Positions 1-13,117 of a stretch of DNA of 64,000 bases are shown in pieces. The stretch is from Spizellomyces punctatus DAOM BR117 (Eukaryota; Chytridiomycota; Chytridiomycetes; Spizellomycetales; Spizellomycetaceae). Location: positions 47,419 to 111,418 of the forward strand of contig NW_015971558.1 of the NCBI RefSeq assembly GCF_000182565.1. Reading direction: 5' to 3'. The translations under genes were made by a program, and so were the position numbers. Every line of letters begins with the position of its first letter. The first letter of the stretch is position 1. A model generated the notes under the pieces. That model was not told the DNA's origin, searched no databases, and worked only from the letters and a program-made list of their open reading frames with translations.

Positions 1-1432
1 GAGAAAAGACATTCTTTGAAGAAAGATGTTATCAACAGTGGGTAGTAAGAATGATAGGGGGGAAAGTGAAATATGCTCCCATCTAAAAGGACAAAGCAAC
101 TGGTTCTTTGTACATAAAAAGTGGCTTCCAAGTACACATGTATATTCAGTAGGGCTTTAGTACGTAGATGACACAACAAAAGTAGAAGGCTTGTCTAGCA
201 CCAAGATAGTGATAAGTGCACTTTTGTATAAAGTATATACATGACCAAAATGAGTGACGACTCAGCAAATGGTCCCTGTGGGCACCAGGTGAAGCTGCTC
301 CAGGGGTCAGCCCCCAAATTGTATAAAGTATAAAAAGGGCCAGAAATGGAGCGACAACTCAGCAAACGGTCCCCATGGGCACTGGGTGAAGCTGCTCCAG
401 GGGTCAGCCCCCAAACAATTACCTCATCATGATGAAAATCGTACATACATAAAGTGTTGCATGAGATGCAATTGCATGGGTCACGCTGGGAAAGCCCAGT
501 AGTCCCGGGGACAGCCCCACTGGCCGAGCCACAGAGCTCAACCGGTCTGGGCAAACTGAGGAGACACCCAGGGGATGAGGAAAACCCTAGGACCTCACTA
601 CATAGAAGTAGATAGAGCTCTTGTTTCCAGACCAAAAGAAAGGTCAAGAAGAGATTAAAGCCTTTGCTACTGCTGCAGGTATAATCTGCGGGGGGTGTAA
701 GGTAGACCTGTCCTTTGGTATTTGCACACAAGTGCAAACTTAGATTTTCGCGATGCATCTTGTCCTCATATCACCATATATAGCTATAGTGATCATGTAG
801 CCATGTATGGCCAAATTATGGAGCAGTGCATAACAGTAGTTAGATTATGTAAGCCCTGCCGCGCCGATGACCTGTCAAAGTCGTTCGGTTCTGAGGCGGC
901 CCCGTAGTTAGAAGATTATTGTCCCTTTATTTGCTAGTGCCAATCACTTCCAATTGGTGCAAGAGGGACTGCACCGGCGGAGGTGGGAAATCTCATGCTG
1001 ATGCCCCGCCAAAGGAGGGAGCAAGCATAAAAGAGCGCTGCTCCAAAGCCCCTCAGAAAGGGAGGCAGCAAGCAAGGAAAAACTAGAAGAACAACTAGCC
1101 TAGTTAGCAATGTGAGGAACTATCAATAGTTCCCTTTCTCTTGTATTAACAACAAAGTCTTTATACAGCCCTCTCACAGGGCCCAATGATTTGCCCGAAA
1201 ATGTCGACTAGAGCAATCTGGTCGATTGACATTACATGATCACCTGCACTGAAGCCTCTAAATCCTGCTCAGTTCACAACTAACTGACTCTCCTTGCCTC
1301 TCGCCCTCAAGTCGCTACCGACGCCCAAAGAAAGGATTCGGAGACTACGATTCCTAGTACAGACACCCACATAACCTGCTAGGAGACCCAAGTTGTCTTT
1401 ACCATAGTCTACCAACAAAAAATCCCGTTACA
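1..1432. other. Repeat-like region without a recognisable gene
   Basis: I see no gene I can support here. The stretch holds a two-copy tandem duplication (222-416), a TATA-like ataaaag near 1027, and an AT-rich tail. A minus-strand open frame at 195-758 runs through the duplicated block and resembles no protein family, so it is probably chance. The right border abuts a 3' fragment of the TIR element seen elsewhere in the window, at a break inside that element's intron. This suggests the segment is another mobile or repeat sequence joined to, or inserted into, the element. A retroelement LTR is possible, but I could not define ends or a primer-binding site. Confidence 0.35.
222..416. repeat. 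Two-copy tandem duplication, unit about 96 bp
   Basis: Two diverged copies lie head to tail (about 224-318 and 319-415). They share ttgtataaagtata at the left and the longer block ctgctccaggggtcagcccc at the right. The offset is 95 bp at the left and 97 bp at the right, so a small indel separates the copies. No function is visible. Confidence 0.75.
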
Positions 1433-1757
1433 ATTTTGTCATTCTGTCATCAGGTCATCTGGCTAACATGCAGTTTTTAGTCTCCAAGCCTTCGTTACTG
1501 AACATCCTCTGGCTTGTGATGCTGCCCAGTCGATTCGCTCCTGGATGCAAGAGTCTGGCTTCAATGCCATCAAGAGTTCCAGATCAAGGCCTAGTAGGGA
1601 CCGCGTGTAGTGATGGGCAGTTATCCGGTTAGAACCAACCGTTACGTATTGCATGTATAATTGCTTAGTAGTAGCTTAGTTGGCTTTTCCGAACCGGTTG
1701 TCGCCGGTTTATTCCCTGGTGTAGTAGCTAGTGCCAGTTTCTGTCACCTCTACACTA
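1433..1757 (+). mobile_element. TIR element, copy 1 (3' fragment)
   Basis: This is the 3' part of the family represented by the full copies at 18312 and 43685. Similarity begins in the element's intron (gtcattctgtcat) and runs through the exon-like block, the vertebra-like ccggttagaaccaaccgtta segment and the right terminus ctctacacta. The left half and left TIR are missing. The right terminus ends 170 bp before the TPPP start codon, in the same orientation as that gene, as happens at the other two loci. TIRs beginning TAGTGT and subterminal CCGG-containing motifs suggest a non-autonomous hAT-type element, but no transposase is present to prove it. Confidence 0.7.
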
Positions 1758-1927
1758 TTTTACTGTACCCCCGAACGCCTCGCGTCGTGGAGATAATTAA
1801 CCAGATTAATCACGTGATTCGTCATCCATGTATTGTATTACCGCCCTGCTAAGTAAGCAGCTTGCCAGCTCAACTCCGCCTCTCACAATACTGTACGTTC
1901 CACTCGAAATTTCAAAAAAAAAAGACA

Positions 1928-3294
1928 ATGGGTACTCTCGAAGACTTGCGCGAAATTTACGAGGCTTTCTGTGCTTTCGGCTCCAATCGCAATCTCAGCA
2001 ATCCTCATGGATCGATGGAGTCCATTGCCGGGCCGACAATGGATGGTAACTCCTTGATAGAACTGTTATCAACTGGCAGAAGGACCTAATGCCGCAGCGA
2101 CGCCATTTCCTCCAGGTGCAAAATTTGCGAAGTTTGCCCGCGATAACAGGCTGATTGATAACAAACGTGTGACCACCACGGATGTCGACATAATCTTTAA
2201 CAAGGTTTGTGGGTTGTTTGATCGACGGGCAGCGAACAGTGGGCGAAACTGATGATCACTGCTTACAGGTTAAAACCAAAGGTGCCCGCAAGCTCGACTG
2301 GAATACTTTCATCGATGGACTCACTGAGATCGCCGTGAAAAAGTATCCTGGTAAACAGGGTCGGCAGGCACTGGATGCGGTTATTAGCACTATCATGAAA
2401 AAAGGAGGAGGTCCTATTGCCACTGGCACGGTGAGACAGCGCGGTATTCAGATGGCCATCTTTTGTTACAGTTTCACTGACATGTTCATTTGCGGTATAA
2501 GACGCCAAAGTCAGACGGCATTGTTGACCGCCTGACCGATACGTCCAAGTATACAGGAACCCACAAACTTCGCTTTGACGAAGCGGGGCGCGGACGCGGT
2601 GCCGAAGGACGCGATCGCCCAAGTGCGACTGATCAGCTGTCGAAAATTACTAACCGAGAAGAGACCTCTGTTCGCGGACTTCCAGTGTCCATTGATCCCG
2701 AAGAAGGAGACAAACAAGAACTGACAAGCAGCGCTGGCAAAAGAGGTCACTCAAGTGTCGTTACCGCCAGCTCTGAAAGACTTGGTAAGTGGCCATAGAG
2801 CAAAGCTCGTCCTACTCAAGTTCCTGGAAACTTCGCCTCATCATCTTTCCTACTGCAAATGTGTGGGACTTGATGGAACAAGATTTAGCGTCTAGCAAGC
2901 CCAAGAGCTCGAAATTGGGCTCAAACACGAATTTGGCCAACAAGCCCAAAACACCTCAGGCCAAAATTGACAAATCCTATGGCGCGGTAAGTCACCCATT
3001 TCCATACGGTTCAAGTGACACGTATTTACTTTGCAGCTAGAATGCCAAGGGTGGCTCCGTTTTTGACCGGCTTACCAATTCTGGCCAGGTGCGCAGCATC
3101 AAGTTATCCATTGGTCACCAGTACAGTTGCTAATATAGTTCTGCTGACAGTACACCGGAACTCACAAGCATAGATTCAATGCAGATGGCTCTGGGCGTGG
3201 CATTGCCGGGCGAGATTCCCCTGCAAAGGGGACGTCCCCAGGATCTTACAGGGGCGGTGACGTCAAGGATTTAAGTCAGATTCTACGCTCTTAA
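1928..3294 (+). CDS. TPPP/p25-alpha family protein with duplicated C-terminal motif
   Basis: Tubulin-polymerisation-promoting protein, expected to bind and bundle microtubules; in simpler eukaryotes the family tracks with possession of a flagellum. Seven exons are readable: about 1928-2045, 2080-2204, 2269-2433, 2502-2784, 2889-2986, 3041-3088 and 3151-3294. The p25-alpha core is clear ([14 protein letters not shown], then [13 protein letters not shown] and AVKKYPGK). Exon 4 carries the conserved C-terminal motif ([17 protein letters not shown] followed by [10 protein letters not shown]). Exons 6-7 carry a second copy ([28 protein letters not shown]), separated by a Ser/Lys-rich linker. Human TPPP has one such motif, so this is an extended form. 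Intron 1 is only about 34-37 nt. The start is the first ATG, just after an A-rich stretch. The family call is firm; individual junctions are less so. Confidence 0.9.
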
Positions 3295-3424
3295 TAGGGC
3301 ACGTCCAGGCCAAGGATTTCTTCGTTCTTTGTCAACTACAAGTGAGCTAATTAAGCATATTCTACGTCTGCAAACTTTTGCTACATGGGTGGCAGCTCGG
3401 CCTTTCTCAAGTCTAAATATCGGC

Positions 3425-4983
3425 TCATGATGACAAAACCAACGTAATAATTTCCAGCTCATTTGCATTTACAGCAACCTCGGTACCTTGTTCCGCTCGC
3501 TTGTACATTTCCCAGACAGAGTACCGTATGGCACCCTTCTCTTCCGGGCAATCTGTTTTTTGTTCATAAGCGATGATTGTGAATAATTGCAGTACTGTAT
3601 CCCAATCGCTAGGCTTAGAAGGTGTGGCGTGGCGATGATAATTCAGTTGAGGTAGACATAAGGATACTGCGTGTGCAGAGCAACTCGTGGACCAATCACC
3701 AAGACTGGCTTTGCGGCTTGATCTTGAGGACGTTGGGTACACACACAATTGAGTCAAGATGAGGTCAGCAAGGGCTACCTTGAGATGGGAAAATGGAAGG
3801 TACTACGGGCGACCCAAGTTGCGGTCGCCTCGATTAGGAAAGAATGCGTTTTCAAAACCATGGAACTATAAAATACCTCCAGGAACTCATACAGACGTGG
3901 GCGATCCAAACTCCTGAGAGTAGGGGTGAACATTCGCAAAAAAGACTTCATTTCTATATGATCAGCAAATACAAGAAGCGACAGCTGCCCGAAAGAACGT
4001 GAGTTAGTTAGGGACTCATTTCAAAAGAAAGCTCACACGTCGGAAATATGTCACCTCAGAGACCCATTGAGCAGCAGTCCGCAAGACCTCTGAATCTGCG
4101 AGCTCAAATTGAAGCATTGAAGAGATAACTTCCACCGCACTGGACATATTAATCTTGCGATGACGACCAAGGAGAGTAGCAACGAGGGAAGTACCGATGC
4201 TGTCTAACCCACATCGAAGAATGAGAAGAATGGGCATATGCGTCGGGTAGAATGCTGTCTAGATGGGAGATACCTTTATGGAAAGCTAGGCCGATATCGG
4301 TACGGACAAGTTCCAGAAGAAAATTCATCACCATTCGGCCTTGCTGCACTTTGGCCAGTCCCGGCAGGCATTCGGTGATGCCTGTCTGCCAAAGGCCCCA
4401 TGCATCCGCCGTGACGTCCCAGAGTACTTTCCCAGTCGCTGTTTGTTCATCATCACTCGTAGGTCCGGAAAACAGCTGGTAGAAAGGGGCACTGCCATGC
4501 ACCTTGAGCACCTGTTGAAGTATGGCGACCGCAGCCTGCGGTATTCCTTCAGAAAGACATCGAGGCAATGTGGAAAGACTGAACAGTGCAAACAAAATCG
4601 AGCTGCGTGGCACGATGTGGTGTTTGAATATCCAATGTACCGGCTAGATAAGTTGTAGGATCTTACGTTGGCGGGAAATATCTCGAGGAAGCAAATGCGT
4701 CTATTATACGAAGAGCGGACTCATCTACAAGTCCAGTGGTAAAATTACATCAGGAGAACTCTTGCGAAGATCACATTCCAACAACAGGAATGTCAAACGC
4801 ACATTGCTTGTCGTCGAGTACATCCTGCACCAAATCCGCGTACGCTGCGGGATATGGCCTTCCGTGAACCACATCAGATGTTGTACCTTGGAGGCTCCCG
4901 CACCGCACGCTTAGAATTTGATCCACTTCTTGTCTGAACGGTTCTATGGCGTCTGGCGAGCGGTGAATGGAACTTCCTCTCAT
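3425..4983 (-). CDS. Uncharacterised multi-exon helical protein
   Basis: I do not recognise this gene. Several exon-like segments can be read on the minus strand: about 4983-4890 (start MRGSSIHRSPDAIEPF), 4740-4670, 4613-4285 (containing KVLWDVTADAWGLW and MVMNFLLELVRTDIGL), 4218-4050 (containing SAVEVISSMLQFELAD) and 3980-3425. They are rich in amphipathic Leu/Ala helices, as in ARM/HEAT-type repeat proteins. No catalytic motif or signal peptide is visible. The likely start is about 97 bp from the katanin start on the other strand, so the two probably share a promoter. The 3' end is uncertain, and the stop at 3425 could lie in an intron. It faces TPPP tail to tail. Confidence 0.5.
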
Positions 4984-5079
4984 CGATTGTCACCGTGTAC
5001 GGGAATGAACCTCGAAGACGCGTTCGCGTGGGCAAGGGTTTCTATCGGTGATTCTCCTATACCAGGCTTTATTCTCAAC

Positions 5080-7523
<2,444 letters not shown>

Positions 7524-7664
7524 ATCCAGCATCAAAGTAAGAGGCGAAGTGGAGGATTCAAGAGCGGTGACCCTCTCATGATAGTCATGACTCCGAACTT
7601 TCAGCTGGCGGGTGGTATCTACTGTTCCTTCGGCGCGTGTATCCGGTAAATACCTTGTCCACCA

Positions 7665-9059
7665 TCAACCTAGGATTCTTGTTGCAATGGACTCAGCCCA
7701 TTCCCGCATATCCAATCCATCTACAATAGCATTCGCACAGAAGGGCTCTGCTAGGAGAACCGATGGTGAGGGTCGTTGTGCCGGATCTTTGATCAGACTA
7801 TGTGTTGTCAGAAAATATACTGCAATCAATTTTTTCTTGAGTTGAAGTTCTGTGACATACCAGAGATTGATAAATTGTTCGAAAGACTCCGAGAAACGTC
7901 CTGGAGGTAAGGAAGGGGTAGGACCTTCCTGGACGAATTCTATCAAGTCCAGAACCGATGTCAAAGGTGGATAAGGGAATTTTGCTAATGCAATCTCCAT
8001 CAAGGTCACACCAAGACTCCATATATCAGAAATAACTGTTATGGGCATGCTAGCGCAAGACCTTTCTGGTGCCATATACCCTTGTGTCCCTGTGAACTGG
8101 TTTGGACGTTGTGTTCAGTACCCCGATCACAGGCCACCATAACCAGATCTTGACTCACTGTTAGTGCCGCTGATTCAACAAGGTCCTTGCTGACGCCAAA
8201 ATCGGATATCTTCACCTCTCCCAGTCGATTCAGTAGGAGATTGGCAGGTTTGATATCTGCCGGGAATGGTCAACGCGACAATAATCAGCCTAGTAGCAAA
8301 AGCTCCTGCGGCACGTATATACCTCTATGAACAATATGACACTCGTCATAGAGATAACATAAACCCCGTAAGACCTTCAAGCGGTGTTCATTTTTGGTCT
8401 TTTCAGTGTACGAACCACGAATGCTCATACCTGCACTGCGACTTTACCAACATATGCTTCTTCTATAGGTCCAGTCTTCAGGTAGACATTGCTTAATGAC
8501 CCTAAATCCATATATTCCAACAGCATTACTATGTCCCCTTCATTGATGTATGCTCCGAGGAAGGTCACAACATATGGTGAACGGAGCTTGCGCAATATTG
8601 AAAGTTCTCGCAATATCAAGTTCCTTTCTTTTGCTCTGGGCGTATTCTCACGTGTCGTTATCGGAAGAATCTTGCGGGCCATGGTAATGCCACTCGGTTT
8701 GTGCAGCACTTTTGCAACCACTGAAGCAATACTTCGTCAAGAGCAAAACTGCAATATAACCTGTTGAACTTACTTCGCTCCAGAGGGGCAATGAACTCGA
8801 AATCGGCTGCGTCATAACGTACTTCCTGACTTCCCACTATATCCGTTTCAACCGCGGCAACTAATGCCGAGTCAGGGGTAAGGTCTCCGCTCCTCGGCTC
8901 ACTCGACAACGATGCTAAACTTTCTAAGTGAGACGCAGATTCTGAACCTGCTAGTGATTTTCTTCGACCAATTGGGTAGAGAGAGAGAAGAGGCCTGATT
9001 TCTAACCCCGCGGGCTTCCGCCGTGATAATCCCGGGGAGTTGTTTGGGGTTATGCCCAT
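7665..9059 (-). CDS. MAP kinase kinase (MEK/STE7-like) protein kinase
   Basis: Dual-specificity kinase of a MAPK cascade. The N-terminal ~90 residues are Ser-rich and disordered. The kinase domain shows [13 protein letters not shown] with the ATP-anchoring Lys, LEYMDLGSL at the hinge, the catalytic loop [26 protein letters not shown], and [14 protein letters not shown], all typical of MEKs. The C-lobe ends after [13 protein letters not shown]. Introns interrupt between HRD and IKP, in the activation segment, and after FINLC, where the intron is in frame and lengthens the naive reading. Oddity: the glycine-rich loop expected just before AKVLHKPSG cannot be found at the exon 1/2 junction (about 8720-8776). 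The start at 9059 is 106 bp from the divergent KIF6 start. No specific MEK orthologue can be named. Confidence 0.85.
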
Positions 9060-9165
9060 GTCATCTTACATGCCATAAAACGTCCCGGTCAAGTTGACGC
9101 TGACAGTTTACCTCAGGGACGCGTGCGCGTTGCACCCAGACTTAGTCTCGCTGTCCTCCCAGACC

Positions 9166-12100
9166 ATGGAGCGCACCAGTGGTGGACATGCGTCGGCACC
9201 TCCCGTCCAGGAGACCACCCCCGACCATGACAGTGTGCAGGTAGATACTCCCACCAGTACCAATAGATCCATGGCGGCTTCTCCTAGTACGATACAGATA
9301 TACGCTCGGGTACGACCAACCCGCCCAAATACCAAACTCCACGTAACACCTGAACGTTATTGGTGCTCTCCTGCCGAGCAAGACAAACCGCGAATTGGGT
9401 TCAGAGTCCCGCGAGACCAAGTCGCGGGGTTGGTGAATAATCAAAGGGAAGTGTATGAATTTGGTTTCGATAGAGTTTTCGATGTCACGACGGGCCAAGA
9501 CGAAGTGTTCGATATAGTAGCCAAACCGGTTGTCTTGAGGTAATTTAGCAATTTAGCATTTGAACCCTCGGGAGACTACATGCCGTACTCATAATATTCT
9601 ACTTCTGCCAGCGTTATGGATGGATATAATGGTACCATATTCGCCTATGGCCAGGTACTATGTGCTGTAGGCCTCGGTCAGAGACCAGCCAGAAGAGTGC
9701 GGCTTGAAAGCTAACGTTTTCCTTTCACGAAGACCGGCTCAGGCAAAACATTCACAATAACCGGTGGTGCTGAGCGATATGCCGACCGCGGTCTTATTCC
9801 GCGGACCTTGCAATTCATTTTCAAGGAAATCCAAAAAGTACGATGCGCTGAGCCTGCCAATCCTTACCCTACACTGACGCGCAAATACGCTGGCAGAGGC
9901 ATGATTTTCATTATGAAGTGAGCGTCTCATACTTGGAAATCTACAATGAAATTGGGTATGATCTTCTTGATAACACACGAGACGCCAAAAAACTAGAGGA
10001 TCTTCCGTGAGTGATGAACGAGCAATTTTCATATTTACGTTAGCGATATCGTCACCGACAATTGTAAAAGTAAAGTTACGCTACAGGAGGATGAAGAGGG
10101 TAATATACATTTGCGGAACCTCGCCGCCATGCCCGCGAAGGATGAAGAGGACGCTTTAAATCATTTATTTATTGGCGATACAAATCGCATGATTGCCGAG
10201 ACACCATCCAATCCGGCATCATCACGCAGCCATTGTTTGTTCATCATCAGCATGCTTGGGAGAAAGGAAGGTGAAGATAGAATACGTAGAAGCAAACTAC
10301 ATTTAGTGGATCTTGCTGGGTGAGTGAAGGTGAAGGTTCCAACAAAAGATAGTCCTGTGGGGTGGGTATGCTAATCAAAGTCATCAGATCCGAACGAGTT
10401 GCGCGAACAGGAATAGGAGGCAACCTCTTAAAGGAAGCAAAATATATCAATTTGTCACTGCACTATCTTGAACAAGTCATCATAGCTCTGCATGAGAAGG
10501 CACTTGGAAGACGAACACACGTCCCGTATCGCAATTCAATGATGACTAGTGTGCTCCGGGATTCACTGGGAGGAAACTGTCGAACTACCATGGTTGCCAC
10601 TGTTGCCGTTGAGGATGAATTAATCGATGTAAGCCAACTGGTACTGACACCAGAATAATTGACAATAAATAATCGCTACCCACAAATGTAGGAATCAATT
10701 TCCACTTGCCGGTTTGCTCAACGCGTCGCATTGATTGCTAACCATGCGATCCTTAATGAAGAGCTGGATCCGCGATTGGCGATTATTCGGCTGAAACGCG
10801 AAGTTGCCCGACTAAAGGCGGAGCTCGCCATTGCTCGCGGTGAAGCAGGACAATCAGATGGAGAAACCTTACCAGATTACGAAAAGGACAGGTGCACGCG
10901 GAATGAAATTCTAAAAGGAATCCCGCTCGATTTAAGCTCAATTTTTTCCCCTTTCTAGAGTCAAGGAAGCTGTTGATGACTTCATATGCGACCCTTCCCT
11001 TGACGCATCCCTTGTATTTAGTGACTTCCGCAAGATTGATGAAGCTTTCCGCGTCATGAAGGTTTGGAGCTGAAACTATCCTTGAAAATCGTATATTATA
11101 AGATTCCTCATTTTTTGTATACAGCGATATATCACAGTGGCCCGTTCCGCAGTCCATGACGGGGGAGCAGCTGCCGAGAAGCCTCCAGCTGAAGGAACCT
11201 ATAGCCAGCCTGCTAACGATGTGCTTCAAGAGAATGAATTGATGAGATTAAGACAGCTACTAGCTCACCGGAACAACGAGATCAGTAGGTGGATCATCCG
11301 TCTTTCTTCAAACTGACCGAATTGTAAACTTCCTCTGTCACAATTTGCGTAGACGTCCTCGTTAGCATGGTGAATAATTATAACACTGAAGATAGGGCCA
11401 AAACAGTGGATCTACTACAAACGGTAAGTTGTAAACCGGTTTTGAAGTCCGTCGTCAGCACTGGCTCATGATGGTGAGTAACCGAATAACGACAGCCTCG
11501 AGCTGAACGCATCATGGAGCAGCCGTTTCAACTCGGGGATGTTGGATCAGAGAGGATGCAAACAAACTGGGGCTCCAATGGTTAGTTTTGTGTCATTCAA
11601 AGTTCCAGAGATAATATATGAATCATATCGGATCTCGCTGTGTGGGGGGACACATCAGCCTTGCTGGGATTGACTGGACGGCTTGCAGCGAGCGTACCAC
11701 AGCTCACCACGGAAAAGGCGAAGGCATTTGAGATTTTCAAGAGAGGATATCCATCAGGAGAGTGGATCGAGGGGCAAAAGACACTGCTGAAAAATAAATA
11801 CGCGGAAGCTAAAGCACTGGGGGAACAAGCGAGCCAGCTGCGATCAGCCATCAGTACGTTAGAATGGATGCTTGCTTCAAATAAAATCTGTCTTTGGGTA
11901 AACTCAAAACACGCTTTCACAGAGGCAATGAAGGCCACGCTGGCACAGACAGAGGTCGGTGACGCTGCTGCAGAGGAGCAGAGCGTAGATTTACGCAAGA
12001 GAGCGTTAGAGTCGTCTGCCAGGTAAGACACGGAGAAGACACGACCATCATGGCTTCTCCCTTAAATACGAGTATATATTTCGAAAGGTACAAAGCAGCG

Positions 12101-13033
12101 TACCAGCAACTTAAAGACTTGAAAATTGAGATCGAGCATCTGCAGCACCTGCTCGAGCAAGCCCGGCATCGGCTTACGCGCGATTTTGAGTATTGGTACA
12201 TACATGTGTACCTTGCCACGGAGGATCCCTTACTGCAGCAATCAGAAAATGATGAGGCTAGGTTGGAAAGAAGTTCGACGCTTGAGACCTCGCGTCCCAG
12301 GTGGTCTTCCATGCCTATAATATCATCCAGCAGAGCAGAAACATCTGCAAGTGCTCGGTACGATAGCACAAAGTCCGTTGAAGAGACGAGGACAGTGATA
12401 TCGTCTAATTCTGCTTCGGCCTCAGTATGGGAGACGTATCAAATGACAGCGCCTACCGCGGGAGCATACGCGGCCAAGTTGGCCCAAGCATTTGAGATAG
12501 GAGGGCCGAACAATATGCATTCCGAACCAAATGACTACATGTCAGAACCACCACTGGCTAACTCCGCAGACAGGGGCCGACCAGGTTCAACGCGACAGCG
12601 AATTGTGAGTTCACGCTCTGAAAGGCGATGGTCTTCTTCCCTGGATGTATTCGTTCTGATATCAATTGTCTCGCCGCAGGCGCTGCCGAAATATGTATAT
12701 CCTCCAAATGTTAGCTCTTCTACACCACAAATTACTTCCAACGTCCCGATATCCCATGTCTTTCACATCGATTCCAAGATACCGTCACGCCATTCTTCAC
12801 CATCAACATCCCGCGTCGAGAGATATGGCCCTGGAAACCCATCGAGACCAACAAGCGCACTGCACACCAGCCCGGGGGAGGGATCTCGTTCGTGCCTCGA
12901 CTGCTCAGAAAATGGACTGGTTCCATCAACACCAGCATTACAAGCAATTGGGAAGACTAGCATCAGCCAAGATGTCGAGGAATTTTACCGAATACGTAAC
13001 GGGCTATTAAATAAAGTCGCTACTGGGAGATGA
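9166..13033 (+). CDS. KIF6: Kinesin-9 family motor, KIF6-like
   Basis: N-terminal plus-end-directed kinesin of the kinesin-9 family, whose members act in motile cilia and flagella. The motor starts IQIYARVRPT. The neck-proximal insert PRDQVAGLVNNQREVYEF is diagnostic of KIF6/KIF9. The P-loop is split by an intron (FAYGQ then TGSGKTFTITGGAERY). Switch I reads NPASSRSHCLF, switch II HLVDLAG, and the helix NLSLHYLEQVIIAL follows. After the motor come coiled coils and a KIF6-type tail: AFEIFKRGYPSGEW, EAKALGEQASQLRSAI and QLKDLKIEIEHLQHLLEQA. The tail then becomes Ser/Pro-rich and ends with a short helix (EEFYRIRNGLLNKV). It has at least ten exons. The start is the first ATG in frame. Divergent from the MAPKK gene and convergent with VPS33 (84 bp between stops). 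Confidence 0.92.
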
Positions 13034-13117
13034 TATCCGCTATTAGGCATTGGGCTGAATACACGCTGATAGTAGCCAAAAAAATTCCAATCGCTACCAC
13101 ATTGTAACCGACTTCAA

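Noticed and set aside
195-758. Minus-strand open frame of 187 codons
   Set aside because: It crosses a tandem duplication, has odd composition and resembles no family. It is most likely a chance frame in repeat DNA.
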